A stretch of DNA of 64,000 nt. It comes from Alitta virens. Its lineage: Eukaryota; Annelida; Polychaeta; Phyllodocida; Nereididae. How positions within the stretch are numbered: the first letter of the stretch is position 1; each line of letters begins with the position of its first letter. Below the pieces are notes generated by a model, which saw only the letters and a list, made by a program, of their open reading frames with translations, was not told the origin of the DNA and did no database searches. Positions 36,924 through 47,375 of this stretch are shown piece by piece. Both the position numbers and the translations under genes were made by a program. The DNA is taken from positions 14,850,771 to 14,914,770 of the forward strand of contig OW028585.1 in the NCBI GenBank assembly GCA_932294295.1. The letters run 5' to 3'.

Positions 36924-37056
36924 TACCCCCCTTGAGGGCTGGACTGCACATGATTTATTAGCTCAGGGTCATGTGACAACTATGTTCACCCTAAGTTATG
37001 TTTATTATTGGGTAATGTAAATACATAGATTATTTCAATCATTTGTACTCTACGCG

Positions 37057-37399
37057 ATGGAAGGTGAGGACGTTACAGGAAAATTAATTGAGGGTTTACC
37101 TCTTCAGCCTAGTGAGGAAACATGAAAACTCTGGAATAAGTTCTACAGCACATAGCACTCCTGATGTCGGCGATATTTACTCGGTCACAAGTACCAGCAA
37201 TTGGAAACTTTTTGGTAGAATTCTCCCGAAGAATGAGGTTATTTTCATTTGCCAAGTGGTGATTCTATATATCGTAATCATCACATGTATAGCCAACCTC
37301 TCTTTACGTAATGGTGATAGCAATTTGTGGACGGCACTCCTCTCATCATCACTGGGAATTATGTTGCCCCAGCCCACACTGTCAGCACGTAAACCCTGA
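37057..37399 (+). pseudogene. Small Polinton membrane protein, frameshifted
   Basis: An ATG at 37057 in a fair context opens a frame that hits TGA at 37123. The rest of the gene lies in the next frame, open to the stop at 37399, so a single-base indel occurred at about 37088-37125. The downstream part has a hydrophobic helix (VIFICQVVILYIVIITCIA) followed by NLWTALLSSSLGIMLPQP, a pattern I associate with a short conserved membrane protein in animal Polintons. The whole would be about 114 residues. Its role in the element's virion or entry is unknown. The family call is from memory of the pattern and is moderate. Confidence 0.6.
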
Positions 37400-37589
37400 T
37401 GAATGTTTGCTATTGGTTAGTCCGCTAGAGCGATATGATAACACTGCTGATTGGTCGACTCTCACCTGCTACACTCTGAGGCATGTCGAAAGTGGCCAGT
37501 CCAATATGATACAGTAAAACGATTAGTTGCTAGGGTCTCATTACCATGACATTCGCATGAATGCCCTCCCTAACGTTGACCCTGTGCCG

Positions 37590-37596
37590 TATATAA
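37590..37596 (+). promoter_or_regulatory. TATA box of the first long Polinton gene
   Basis: TATATAA lies 74 bp before the ATG at 37664. A pyrimidine-rich initiator-like TCATTCGC follows about 30 bp downstream (37619-37626), so the leader would be about 45 nt. Confidence 0.65.
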
Positions 37597-37663
37597 GCTC
37601 AACCCCAGAGTCCTAGAGTCATTCGCTTCTTTCGTGAAAACAAAGAATCACTCGATAAACAAC

Positions 37664-38740
37664 ATGACTACCAGCCAGCTCAATGCCCAGACTCCTCAGG
37701 GTTCCAGTGGAATGACCATCTGCCTGTCAGAGAAGACAAGAGTCATCGCACACGCCGCTCTACAATACAAGACTGGATACATAACCATATCCAGATACAA
37801 CGACGATACAGGCAAGTGGCGTAATGTTCACATCGCGAAGAAGTCTTTCGAGAAAATCCGAGAATCAGCAGACAACCTACTTGATGCGATTGTGAATCGT
37901 AAAGCCATGGAGCAACGCCTAACCAAGAAGCAGTTTCTGATGATCACGAAGTTCCAGAAGCATGACAAGGAAGAACTATACCTTTTGTCCATATTACACC
38001 CCAAGGTAGAGCAGGAGAGCATCGCAAATGTGACCGAATTTCTACACAGCAAAACCATCAATTTACGCCGTGAGGAATTCGAAAAACTTCACGCCTCGCT
38101 TGACAAGATTGACCAGGTTATAAGCACACCGCAGAGTGGTGGAAATGACAGCGACAAATACAAACATCTTGAAGAGTGCCCCACTGTCAAGTGTTACAGA
38201 TGGTCTATTGAAAAAAGAGGTCTCAAGTCTCTAAATGTGTACATGGATCGTGAACAGTGCGAAATGGCAGTGCAGAACTACATTCAGTCTTCACCTGGAG
38301 AGGATAATGACCCCTCCTCCTACACCATAGAGGCTGTGCAGCTATTGAGACCTTCTAAGCTCGAAATTACTCAACGAGTGTACTACAACGTGCTATTGAA
38401 GGAGACAGGTTATGACGTGGATGACATGACTATCATGCCTCCTTCAGCAGTGCTAGTCAGGGAGACCATCGAGCAGAAAGTAACCAAGGTCAATGTTCTG
38501 CGGATTGTTGAGGCCGTTTCGTCCATGCTCAATCACAAGAGACTGTATTTCTTAAGTGAAATTTATGATATTTTCACTTATGTAGATGGAATTGCTAAAA
38601 TTGAAGATCAGGTTGTAAAGTCTGTAACACCTTCTGAACTTGTATCAGAACGACTAATAGATTCTTGCTATGAATTAGTAGTAAAAAGAGGAGACAATGA
38701 AATTCAGCAGGCAAATGTCCTTCCGCCTCAGTCTCAATAG
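37664..38740 (+). CDS. Polinton protein with a PC4-like single-strand-binding fold (tentative)
   Basis: The frame is open further upstream, but the first ATG is at 37664, giving 358 aa ending PQSQ. Near the N-terminus, GYITISRYNDDTGKWRNVHI followed by AKKSFEKI has the strand-turn-strand-helix look of PC4/Sub1-type DNA-binding domains, and a second, weaker half-copy (INLRREEFEKLHASL) follows at about residue 130. The C-terminal half is mixed and unrecognised. It is the first gene inside the left end and has its own TATA box and a poly(A) signal (AATAAA at 38775). Unlike the polymerase and integrase genes it has no stops or frameshifts. A role in replication or transcription of the element is inferred. 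Confidence 0.6.
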   Translation: MTTSQLNAQTPQGSSGMTICLSEKTRVIAHAALQYKTGYITISRYNDDTGKWRNVHIAKKSFEKIRESADNLLDAIVNRKAMEQRLTKKQFLMITKFQKHDKEELYLLSILHPKVEQESIANVTEFLHSKTINLRREEFEKLHASLDKIDQVISTPQSGGNDSDKYKHLEECPTVKCYRWSIEKRGLKSLNVYMDREQCEMAVQNYIQSSPGEDNDPSSYTIEAVQLLRPSKLEITQRVYYNVLLKETGYDVDDMTIMPPSAVLVRETIEQKVTKVNVLRIVEAVSSMLNHKRLYFLSEIYDIFTYVDGIAKIEDQVVKSVTPSELVSERLIDSCYELVVKRGDNEIQQANVLPPQSQ

Positions 38741-38774
38741 TACAGTGTGATTTGTTTACTCGTTTTGATGACTC

Positions 38775-38780
38775 AATAAA
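38775..38780 (+). terminator. Poly(A) signal AATAAA
   Basis: Lies 35 bp after the TAG of the preceding gene, in a T-rich context. Confidence 0.7.
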
Positions 38781-39120
38781 TATTCTCAAATTTCAAACAA
38801 TCGATTTTGTTTCAATTTCCTAGTAAAAAAAAGTGGCCTGTGATTTTTAAAAAGGCTTACCAAAAAAATCATCATCATCATTAACATCTAATTATTCATG
38901 AGACACTCCAACACGAAATAAAGTTAAGTCAGTATCTCAGGTTTTAAAAAAGCTCAATGACCATATTTTATTACAACAACAAACGTAGAAAAGACAGGTT
39001 ACATTCATTATATCAAATAAAAGGGGGAGTTACAAACATTGCGGCAATTGACATTTAAATATATATATATTTACATTCATATAGGTTTATTCATATATTA
39101 CCTGAACAGTCAACAATCAG

Positions 39121-39188
<68 letters not shown>

Positions 39189-39598
39189 ATCACAGTCAAA
39201 ATTCTCTGGTATATGACCACTAATAAACAAGAATCGATACTGAAACCATTGCATTCGCTCATTCATTCATTCAGTCAATCATTCATTAAATCATTAAATC
39301 ATTCATTCATTCAGTCAATCATTCATTAAATCATTAAATCATTCATTCATTCATTCCGGGTACGCATACTCTACTGAACATATAAAAATAAAGCTCTGAA
39401 CATCGGACATAACTGGAAATGATGCTGTAGGGAAAAAATAAGTACATGTATGGTGATTCAAACGTTAAATAATTAATAAACATGTCCTAATGGAAAAAAT
39501 CGTATTACTACATTTCGCATAAAAATTATTTATAGACGAAGTAGAGTGTAACAGTGGGCATTGAAAAGGTAACATGACAACTCTACGTATATCTCACC
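38781..39598. repeat. Convergent spacer with (AT)n and (ATTC)n arrays
   Basis: An (AT)n run of about 58 bp at 39123-39180 and a run of ATTCATTCATTC with AGTCA and AAATC variants at 39259-39357, the latter a near-duplicate of about 42 bp. The open frame 39039-39329 is an artefact of these repeats. The spacer separates the plus-strand gene from the 3' end of the polymerase gene. Confidence 0.8.
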
Positions 39599-42500
39599 CT
39601 AAAACCCAAAGGGCTCGGTGTCAAACGTGCCTGGTAGAAGTCGTCTTTTCGAGTAGGTAACTCTGAATTTCTTGAGTTCCTCACGACTAAAAAGTTTAAA
39701 CTGGTATTTGTTACGTCAAATTTTGTTATAGGTCACCTGAACATGGGGTTGTTCATCAGAGGGCAGTGGATTGTTGTCGGGGTCAGCCCAAAAAAGCACC
39801 AGTCGACAAATGCTCTCGAAATTTAAGAGTTTTGTTGCTTCATGGTTCAACGTAAAACCCTTGAGTTTTGTTGTCCTTTCCTCATCATTTGTCAGATACG
39901 CATATGATTTGGGTCCACTGCTGACAAAACGTGATATAAACTGATCCTCCTTCAACTCGTCTGTCCACTGCCCCAAATGATCACCCATGTCGGAATGATC
40001 ACCCATGTCGGGTGTGTACTCTCGAGGGTTTCTCTCATCATATTCATAGACAACTGAGTCTGTATCGAAATAAAGCACTCTGCGGCCTAGATTGTGGAGC
40101 ACATTGAATAGACGACTTCTCGCGTTGGCAGTTGTAAACGCGGCTATGAATACGTTAACATGCGACATTTCAGGGAGAAAGCCCTCTGAACTACAGTACT
40201 CCAACATACATCTCTTTTCGTCCAAAATGTGCATCCCTTTCAGAGATACTGAAGGATTGGTTATTAACTTGAAAATGTCTACCCCTCGCTCGGCTAATTG
40301 ATGAGTGCGATGATTATTGTTTTCGCCAAACTTGCCCCAGAAGCTGTTCAGGAGCAACTTGTTTGTTGCTCTTTTTCCCGGGTTGAGCTCAATGTTGGCA
40401 TCATCAAGACGAATACCTTCGACTGACTCATACTGATTGATGTACTCATTCTTTTCAGTGTCGCTCATGTCTCGAGATGGCCACCCCGAAGCTTCCTGTT
40501 TCCCTTTCAAGAACATGTTGACATAGTCGGAAAACAGTCCGGGGGTCTCTTGAGTACGATCAAACTTGGTTCGCTCCTTAAAGTGATATACCTCGTATAC
40601 CTTTATGACAGTGTACCCCACAAGAAGGGCATCTTGGAGGTCCACTGTAGTCCATGTACCAGTGAGGTCTCGCTTCTCATCTGAGCAGCTACACGGGTCT
40701 TTAGACAAATTCCGAGCACATTTAACACAGAGAGGGAAGTAGAGTTTACCATTGAGGCGTACAGGGAGACACGGGTGGTATAGCCCCCTAGGGGGGCGAA
40801 CGTGTGCCTGGATGAGACCAAAGTAGGTACTGATATCTGTGGTCTGAGGATCCACGATGACCTCTGGAATCCCCACAGGGAAGACATAGTTTTTCAGAAC
40901 CATCGGATACAACAAGCAAATGTCTACGTATCCGATTTTCTTATCATCTTTGGCCTCGTGGTAAAGTTTCACTGCATTTACGCGCCCCCCGTAGAAAGAA
41001 GAATGGGGATCGAGACGTGGAAGCATCTCGCATGTACTTTCAACCTCCTGTAGCCTCCGATTATTTTTCAACATCGCATGGTATTCACATTCCCACAAAG
41101 TGTGAACTTCGAGTTTGAGTACATACCTCAGATACTTTAGCCTTGCTTCAGTTCGCATGAAGAGAGTCTTGAGACTTTCGCCAGTATGGGGGTGTCGTAC
41201 ATTGGGCATGCCTTTCGCTCCACCAAAACACCATTTACAGCCATGAAACACACATCCATAGAATTCCCACTCCGATGCATGCCCCGTCTTTACATCGAGA
41301 TAGTATCCGTCTAGCTTTAACCACCCGTCACTAGTCTGATACCCAAAAGCCAGCTCCGGAACGCGTTACAGCTTTCCTGTAAAATGTTCACATCATCTTC
41401 GCAATATGCCAGTAGTTCTTTCTTAAAGTCAAAGACCTTACCCCGTTGCTGTACATACCACTGCATGAACTCTTCACGAGCCTTAGGCTTCATGCTGTTC
41501 ACACGGTAGCAGTAGGGGTGAGGCATAGGCCCCACGTAGTCCCAGTTCTCCTTCTGATTAAAAAAGACTGGGAACGTGCCCTTCTTAACACCCTGCAGAC
41601 CGAAAACTTTAGGCATCTGACTCAGGGGGAACGTCAGAAAGTTTAGAGAGTCGATCACTCGGAACTTCCCAGTGTCGATCGCAACAATCTTGCTCCCCCT
41701 GTAAATTACTCGGGCATTTTGCGCATGGTACAGAAGATGTACTTATGCGATGAAATATGCGTCATACGCTTGCCCATTGTGGAAAAGGAGTGTATAGCCC
41801 TCAAATTCCCTTGTGAAAAGAAATTCGCAAAACTCAGTGGCGGTGTTATCGCCGAAAAAGCGTACGGACCTCATTCCACAGGTTTCATCAGCCATGCAGA
41901 GTGTTCTCTCAGGGTGACCCCTGGCAATATTGCGAGAGACGAGAGTCGAACATTTTGGGCAGGCTGTGCCACAGTGTGCACAGTGCTGTCTCTCCCTGTA
42001 AGTGTAGTCGATACAGTGCTCGCATTCCCAGTGAGCGCAGAGTAGATTAGGAGTGTGATATTTCGTTGTGGGGTCAGTCTCGAAATCAGCAAACATATAT
42101 TTACAGGACACGGCTTTTGGGGGCTGCTGCCTGATGTAGCAAAAATGGACCCCAGACACCCACTGCTTGCAAATACGGCACTCACGCATGTCGCATCAGT
42201 GTTCACGAGATGGAATATAGTACACACCGCATGCTTTACATCTGTGTGTACTTGAGCAGACACCATTTTCGAGATGTCGGCAGGCACACTCAGTAGATCG
42301 CATGAAGTGTTTTTCAGAGTTAACAATGTCACATGAATCACCTCTGCATGACACACACTGCTCACAACCACTATGTCCATAGCGCTTGTCATAGGTCTGC
42401 AGACACTTCGAGCAAAATGAGCTCTTTCCAAAGAGACAATTCACTTTGGTTATGGTGTGGAAGTGTCCTACAGCTGCAGGCCTCAGAGGATCTTCGACGT

Positions 42501-43515
42501 AAAGCAGGTAAACTGTTCTCTGACGCTGTTCAACACCCACATAGAGAGGCCGAACACCTGACCCCCGCCCAAAAACCACAATACGTGTATTTGCCTCCCT
42601 CTCGAAAGAGGGAATGTCAGTGAATGAGGGCACATAACCTACATTGAACCCAGCACTTGTGTGCAACCTCACAGCCTCCACCTTTTGTAACTTTCGTCTT
42701 GAATTAATCATTGTGTAGTATCTAGTTCTTGCCTTCTGATGCAGCACTCGATCCGCTGAAGGAGCTTCACTGAGATTCCCACGGGCTATTCCCACCACAA
42801 TAGCCCTTGATAGACATAAATTGTCACTATTGTTTATTTTGCATATACATCGAAGTCTATGTAGGTCATCAACATAATTGAGACCCTCACTCCTACCAGC
42901 ACCTAGAGGATTACGTATAACACCAATGTGGATTTCGAGAGGCTCGTCCAAGTACAACTCGTCATCCGATTGAAGTAAGGTTTCCAGCAGTTCGAGAACT
43001 TTGAAAATATTGAGCTGGTGCAGAGGCATGAGTCCCAGGGTATTTGGACTGTAAAAAGCTTCGTTTTGAATGAAAAATCTCACCAGATCATGCGGATTGT
43101 AACTCTCATTGAGGCTGCTGACAATGTCCTCGATCACTCCCTCAAGCCCACCCATTATATCGATTAGATTTACACCCGCCCAGTTAGCATTAAAGTGTAC
43201 ACGATACACAGTCTCCCGTGCAGCCCCTCCATCGAACTCGAGGTCACTTATATTTTCTACGTTAATGTGACGGTGGAAATTCACAGAGTAATCATCTCCA
43301 TCAAAAACCATGTTACCTTCAAAATCATCATCATCATTGTTATCTCTATCATCAACATCATCAACATCATTTAAAATAGGTGCATTATTATTATCCGCCT
43401 CACCACTACCATCTCCTACTATATTATTGTCATATAGAATGTCTAGAAGCAGCCTCATTTCATTTCCATCATGTAGCTCTTCTAGATCCAGGTCCAGGTC
43501 CAGATCCATGTCCAT
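39599..43515 (-). pseudogene. Polinton protein-primed DNA polymerase B, inactivated
   Basis: Replicates the element. First ATG 43513-43515; an in-frame TAA precedes it. The N-terminal part (to 42199) has a run of MDLDLD, an acidic linker, NSDNLCLSRAIVVGIAR and HFHTITKVNCLF (OTU-like in style) and Cys-rich fingers. Exonuclease motifs follow: FADFETD, HNGQAYDAYF and YCEDDVNIL. The polymerase palm follows: YVDICLLYP (motif A), NKLLLNSFWGKFG (B) and YFDTDS (C), all key residues kept. Breaks: TGA at 42196-42198, TAA at 41743-41745, a frameshift near 41317-41330, probably with loss of a segment between the exonuclease and palm, and TGA at 39716-39718, after which the conserved basic tail stays in frame to TAG at 39599-39601. 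Confidence 0.92.
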
Positions 43516-43611
43516 GCTAAGATCCACATCCAGATCTCTGTCTAATTCTTGTTCGCATGAGGTCCCTGTTCCTGTTCCTGTTCCTGTGTCTTACTGCAAA
43601 ATTTCCTTCAG

Positions 43612-44098
43612 CCTGAAAAAACAATGGAAAAAAACTTTTCAGTAAATTTTGACGAATATTGAAAAAAAAAAAAAATATATATATATATATATATACATAT
43701 TACCCCCAGATATAGAGCCCATGCTAAAATGTGTAACTACTAACGCACTAGGTTTCTGATGTCTGGTGTCATCACCCTTATCACGACACTCTTTCTCTTT
43801 CTCTGCGCTCAACTTATTCGTCTTCTTGTTCTTCATGTTCTTCTTCTTCGGCTCACCATCACTGTTAACTTCAGACACGTCAACCACCCGATGTCTCGTA
43901 CCACATGTCTCGGCTCTATTCTCATTCTCCATCTCATTCACTGGTTCAGGGACACTCGCTCCACCCCTCAATACTCCTACTGACGTTGCTACTGCTGTTG
44001 ATATCGATGCTGATACCTCGGATGCCTCTGATGCCTCTGATGCTGATGCTGATGCTGATGCTGATGCTGATGCTGATGCTGATGCTACTTGGTGTCCT
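43612..44098 (-). CDS. Low-complexity minus-strand exon upstream of the polymerase
   Basis: The exon is probably 43704-44098. It follows a strong acceptor (TATTTCTTTTTCACTACAG ending at 44099) and ends at a donor (GGGG/GTAATA at 43702-43703). It encodes seven Ala-Ser pairs (a GAT-GCT-type repeat), then PEPVNEMENENRAETCG and a lysine-rich stretch. The segment 43613-43703 is then an intron with (TA)n and poly-T, ending in TTTTTTCAG before 43612. The next exon would run into the polymerase frame, but the phases I can read meet a stop, so the join is unresolved. Confidence 0.45.
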
Positions 44099-44122
44099 CT
44101 GTAGTGAAAAAGAAATACTTAT

Positions 44123-44467
44123 TATGACACTGGATTTTCACTCCCACTCCACCCCTCCTCAACTCCCTCCATGACCTCTTCTTCTTCTTCTTCTTCTATC
44201 CCTGTGTCGACATATCCAGGCGTGAGAGTCACAATGTCGACCTCCATCGCCTCATCTCTAGCCTCAGCCTCAACCTCAACCTCGGTGACCCCAAGGGTAG
44301 TATGTTTGGGGATACTCCCCAAGCCATGACGTCGATTGGCTGTACTGCTGTATGTACTAGAGTTTGTATGATCTATCACACTCGTACTGGCGCCGTTGGT
44401 GGTAACTGTGTAAGTGTTGATACTGGTACTGGTACTAGTAATCTCCCCTGTTCCACCAGTAGCTGTA
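44123..44467 (-). CDS. Thr/Ser- and Glu-rich minus-strand exon
   Basis: Open frame between a pyrimidine-rich acceptor (CTGCCTCCTTAG, before 44467) and the stop near 44122. It contains TSTSTSINTYTV, then VEVEAEAR and a run of seven Glu. Phase 2 of the donor at 44589-44590 fits this acceptor. Low complexity; no domain recognised. Confidence 0.4.
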
Positions 44468-44590
44468 CTAAGGAGGCAGGGTACGTGTACTGGAGTAGTC
44501 GTAGGTAGACACAGTCTTCGCTGAGACACATGCGTCAGACAATACTGTCGAAGTTGGACTTAGCACATCGGCTGAACTCGAACGGGGTAC

Positions 44591-45061
44591 CTGAGTACGA
44601 CCCGAGTGCGAGTCTGAGTCTGAATCTGAGACTTGGCCTGGGTCTGAATCCGAACCCGAGGCGTTTCTTTTGCTTGAGCTCTCGCTTGAGCTCTCGCTTG
44701 AGCTCTCGTGAGGGTAGGCGTCGACTTGGACTTGAACTTGGACTTGGACTCGGACTTGGACTCGGTCTTGGACGGCGACTCAGTCTTGGACTTGGCCTTG
44801 GACTTGGACTTCTGTGTCGACTTTGACTTCTGTTTCTGCTCAGGTTCGGGCTCGGGTTCGGGTGTCGACGTTAGAGTCTGAGCGACGCTTAAGGTCATGG
44901 AGGTATCTAGCGTTTCATCAGTTTCCATTTCCTCCTCGACTTCAACCTCTACCTCAACCTTGTCCTCAGTCACGGCATCGACCTCGGTGTCAGTACTCGC
45001 CCCCTGGTTATTACCTCTTCTCACTAGATCCTGTAAGTCTTTCATGACCTGATCAGCCAAT
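44591..45061 (-). CDS. Repeat-rich (PEPE, KSKS, AQAR) minus-strand exon
   Basis: Starts after a textbook acceptor (TTTCTTTCTTTACAG, 45062-45076) and ends at ACTCAG/GTACCC. The frame begins LADQVMKDLQDLVRRG, then acidic VEVEVEVEEEMETDE, PEPEPEPE, alternating KSKS/TESKSES and (RAQA)n. There is no ATG at the 5' edge, so an upstream exon is needed. The donor at 50496 has the matching phase. The composition suggests a disordered, phosphorylatable protein or a linker joined to the polymerase. Confidence 0.5.
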
Positions 45062-45105
45062 CTGTAAAGAAAGAAAAAAGAGTATTTTTAAAAATAATTT
45101 GTCAT

Positions 45106-45786
45106 TTGATCATTGAGAAGCAAGGAGGAGAAGCTATATTCGCGTTCGAGTCACCCTCTTCAACTATAATTGCGGGACCATCGATGTCGGGGAAAACGGT
45201 TCTGACTCTAGCCATACTGAGACACGCAGAGCTGATGTACACGATACCACCAGAAAAAATACTTTACGCGTATGGTGTGCATCAGAAAAAATTTGATGCT
45301 CTAGAGGCTGACGTGAGCAATCTAACAACTCACCACAGTTTACCAACTTGTGAGATTGTGGAGGAACTGAAGAGCACCACTGATGAAGGCCACAGTCTAC
45401 TAGTACTCGATGATCTCATGGACGATATATTTAAATCTAGTGAAATGTGCTCTCTTTTCACTAGAGACGTTCACCACAGTCGTATCTCAGTTATCATGAT
45501 ATCTCAAAACGTCTACCATCAGTCACGATACTCTCGAACAATCAGTCTCAACTCTAGCTACTTGATATTAAGGAAAACGTGTAGAGACTTACAGCAGATA
45601 CACCTCCTCTCACGTCAGATGTTCCCCGGCACTCTGAAGAGACTAGTCGAGGCGTACGAAGACGCCACTCGTGAGCCACGCGGATACCTTGTAGTGAACA
45701 ACTTGACCAGTCCTGGGGACGAGGACGTACGTCTGAGCACCTCTATTCTACCCGGGGAGACTCTAACGCTATACACGCGTAAATAA
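45106..45786 (+). CDS. Polinton genome-packaging ATPase (A32/FtsK-HerA type)
   Basis: About 226 residues. Walker A is GPSMSGKT (45175-45198), Walker B is SLLVLDDLMDD, and ISVIMISQNVYHQ is the usual sensor-like strand with Gln-Asn. These mark the packaging ATPase family shared by Polintons, virophages and large DNA viruses, which drives DNA into the capsid. The frame has no break. It does lack an ATG before Walker A (the first is the Met inside the P-loop at 45184), so the true start is either spliced from upstream or lost. The TAA at 45784-45786 overlaps the next gene's ATG by one base. Confidence 0.88.
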   Translation: MIIEKQGGEAIFAFESPSSTIIAGPSMSGKTVLTLAILRHAELMYTIPPEKILYAYGVHQKKFDALEADVSNLTTHHSLPTCEIVEELKSTTDEGHSLLVLDDLMDDIFKSSEMCSLFTRDVHHSRISVIMISQNVYHQSRYSRTISLNSSYLILRKTCRDLQQIHLLSRQMFPGTLKRLVEAYEDATREPRGYLVVNNLTSPGDEDVRLSTSILPGETLTLYTRK

Positions 45787-46199
45787 TGTCGAAGAGAGTT
45801 GAGAGGTGCATCAGTTTTTTAGAGCTTTTAATACATACGTATAGGATGACAGCGCACCTGAGTCGAACCCTATTGGCTGATGCCACCAGAGAGCATGTAC
45901 TCGGTCTGACGGAGGTGATCCTAAATACACTGGAAGGAAACCTCGAGCTGTCTAGTAGCACGTTGAATGAGTTAAGTCGCACCAAGCGAGTGCTCAGGAA
46001 GGTCGCACGTTTGGTTGAAGTAGGAGCAGGAGCAGGAGTAGGAATAGGAGTAGGGGCCGAGTCATCAGTCTCAACCTCAGTCGCCTCCTCAAACTCAACA
46101 ATTAGGATTGACGCCTCTGTTAGGGAACAGTTGAAACAAATTTACGTGACACACTACAAGACGATTGTAGAGTTTTGGAGCACTGTCTACCTTACTTGA
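45786..46199 (+). CDS. Small conserved Polinton protein of unknown function
   Basis: 137 residues, ATG at 45786, sharing its A with the ATPase stop (TAATG). The helical core ADATREHVLGLTEVILNTLE then GNLELSSSTLNELSRTKRVL and R-K-V-A is a pattern I recognise from animal Polintons, usually near the ATPase. A low-complexity insert of Ala/Gly/Val (VGAGAGVGIGVGA) follows. The C-terminus IYVTHYKTIVEFWSTVY ends in TGA. No enzymatic motif. Intact. Confidence 0.65.
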   Translation: MSKRVERCISFLELLIHTYRMTAHLSRTLLADATREHVLGLTEVILNTLEGNLELSSSTLNELSRTKRVLRKVARLVEVGAGAGVGIGVGAESSVSTSVASSNSTIRIDASVREQLKQIYVTHYKTIVEFWSTVYLT

Positions 46200-46251
46200 A
46201 GAAATTACTTTCTGGCAGCATTGACAGTTCGGATTCACGACAGAGGTCACG

Positions 46252-47373
46252 ATGACTCAGACTATGACGATGAAATTTAATCGGAAGGTCTACGTGATAC
46301 CCCAGGAAAAATACGAAAATCTGGTAGAGGCCAATAGAAAGAAGTCTTCAGATGAGCCCGGACGACTGGCCGCAACAGCTGTTGCGGGCCAGTCGTCCTC
46401 CCTGCAAGAGTCGGACGAGGCTGTAGTTTTTAACGCGTCTTCGAATAAGGGAGGAAGGCTCACTGGAAACGGTGGGGGGCCCACTAGCAATGGAAATACA
46501 GCTGTAATAGGGGCACCGTCGACGCAATCGTCCACTCTCTCTGTCGACGGTGATCGAGCGCGTCCGGACGCTGATGTTGACGCCGACACTGACGCTTACG
46601 CTGACTCTAGATCGATGAATGATACCGCTACTGATACTGAGAAATTGAATGACCGCACACCTCGAGATCAACCACGCAATTATCGTGGTAATGACAACCG
46701 CCTGGGTGATGTCAATGCTAATGACAATGACGAGTACGAGTCAATATTGAGAAAGGTCAATGTTGGACTGACTTATAAAACTCATAAGGATAAGGCCCGC
46801 ACCATACTATATCTACTCACAACATCGCCGTCGATACAGACGGGTGGAGAAGAAGAAGATGAAGAAGAAGAAGAAGGAGAGGGTGAGGGTGAGGGTGAGG
46901 CTGAGGTTGAGGTTTAGAATAGGTTTGTAGCTGGTGATGTTGATTACACGGGGCTGCTACTTCACACTCAATCTAGCGTACATCCAGTACCTCAACACCA
47001 TGACAAGCTGTACTGTCTCATGCTAGAGCACGATGTACCCCTGAAGCTTATTTCCAATATAAAATTGAGGAGAATATTACAATACTTGAAAAATCGTCTC
47101 TCTAGAGATGTAGAAGAAGAAGAAGGAGAAGGAGAAGGAGAAGGGGAAGGAGAAGGAGAAGGAGAAGGAGAAGAAAAAGAAGAAACAGAAAAGGAAGTAG
47201 CAGAAGTCTCACTCGTGTCTACGTCTACGTCTACGCAGGCGTCTACCTCAAATAAAAGGAAGAGGAATAAGCTGGAGGTTGAACTGAAGCAGAAGCAGAA
47301 GCAGAAGCAGAAACCAAAGCCGAAGCTCTGGAAGAAGCGTCGAACGTTCTGGTTACACGTCAAAGCCACATAA
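46252..47373 (+). pseudogene. Polinton virion-module protein with acidic repeats, one nonsense codon
   Basis: The ATG at 46252 has two further ATGs within 6 codons. KFNRKVYVIPQEKYENLVEA near the N-terminus and EYESILRKVNVGLTYKTHKD then ARTILYLL near residue 165 are conserved-looking. The middle is Asp/Asn/Ser-rich. The frame meets TAG at 46915-46917 and continues open in the same frame to TAA at 47373, through LISNIKLRRILQYLKNR, a (GEGE)n acidic array and a lysine/glutamine array. One stop therefore divides what reads as one protein of about 373 codons. Its exact role is unknown; position suggests a virion component. Confidence 0.5.
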
Positions 47374-47375
47374 CG

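Noticed and set aside
43310..44174. Plus-strand Ser- and Leu-rich frames
   Set aside because: Complements of the Asp/Glu-rich minus-strand polymerase start and upstream exons.
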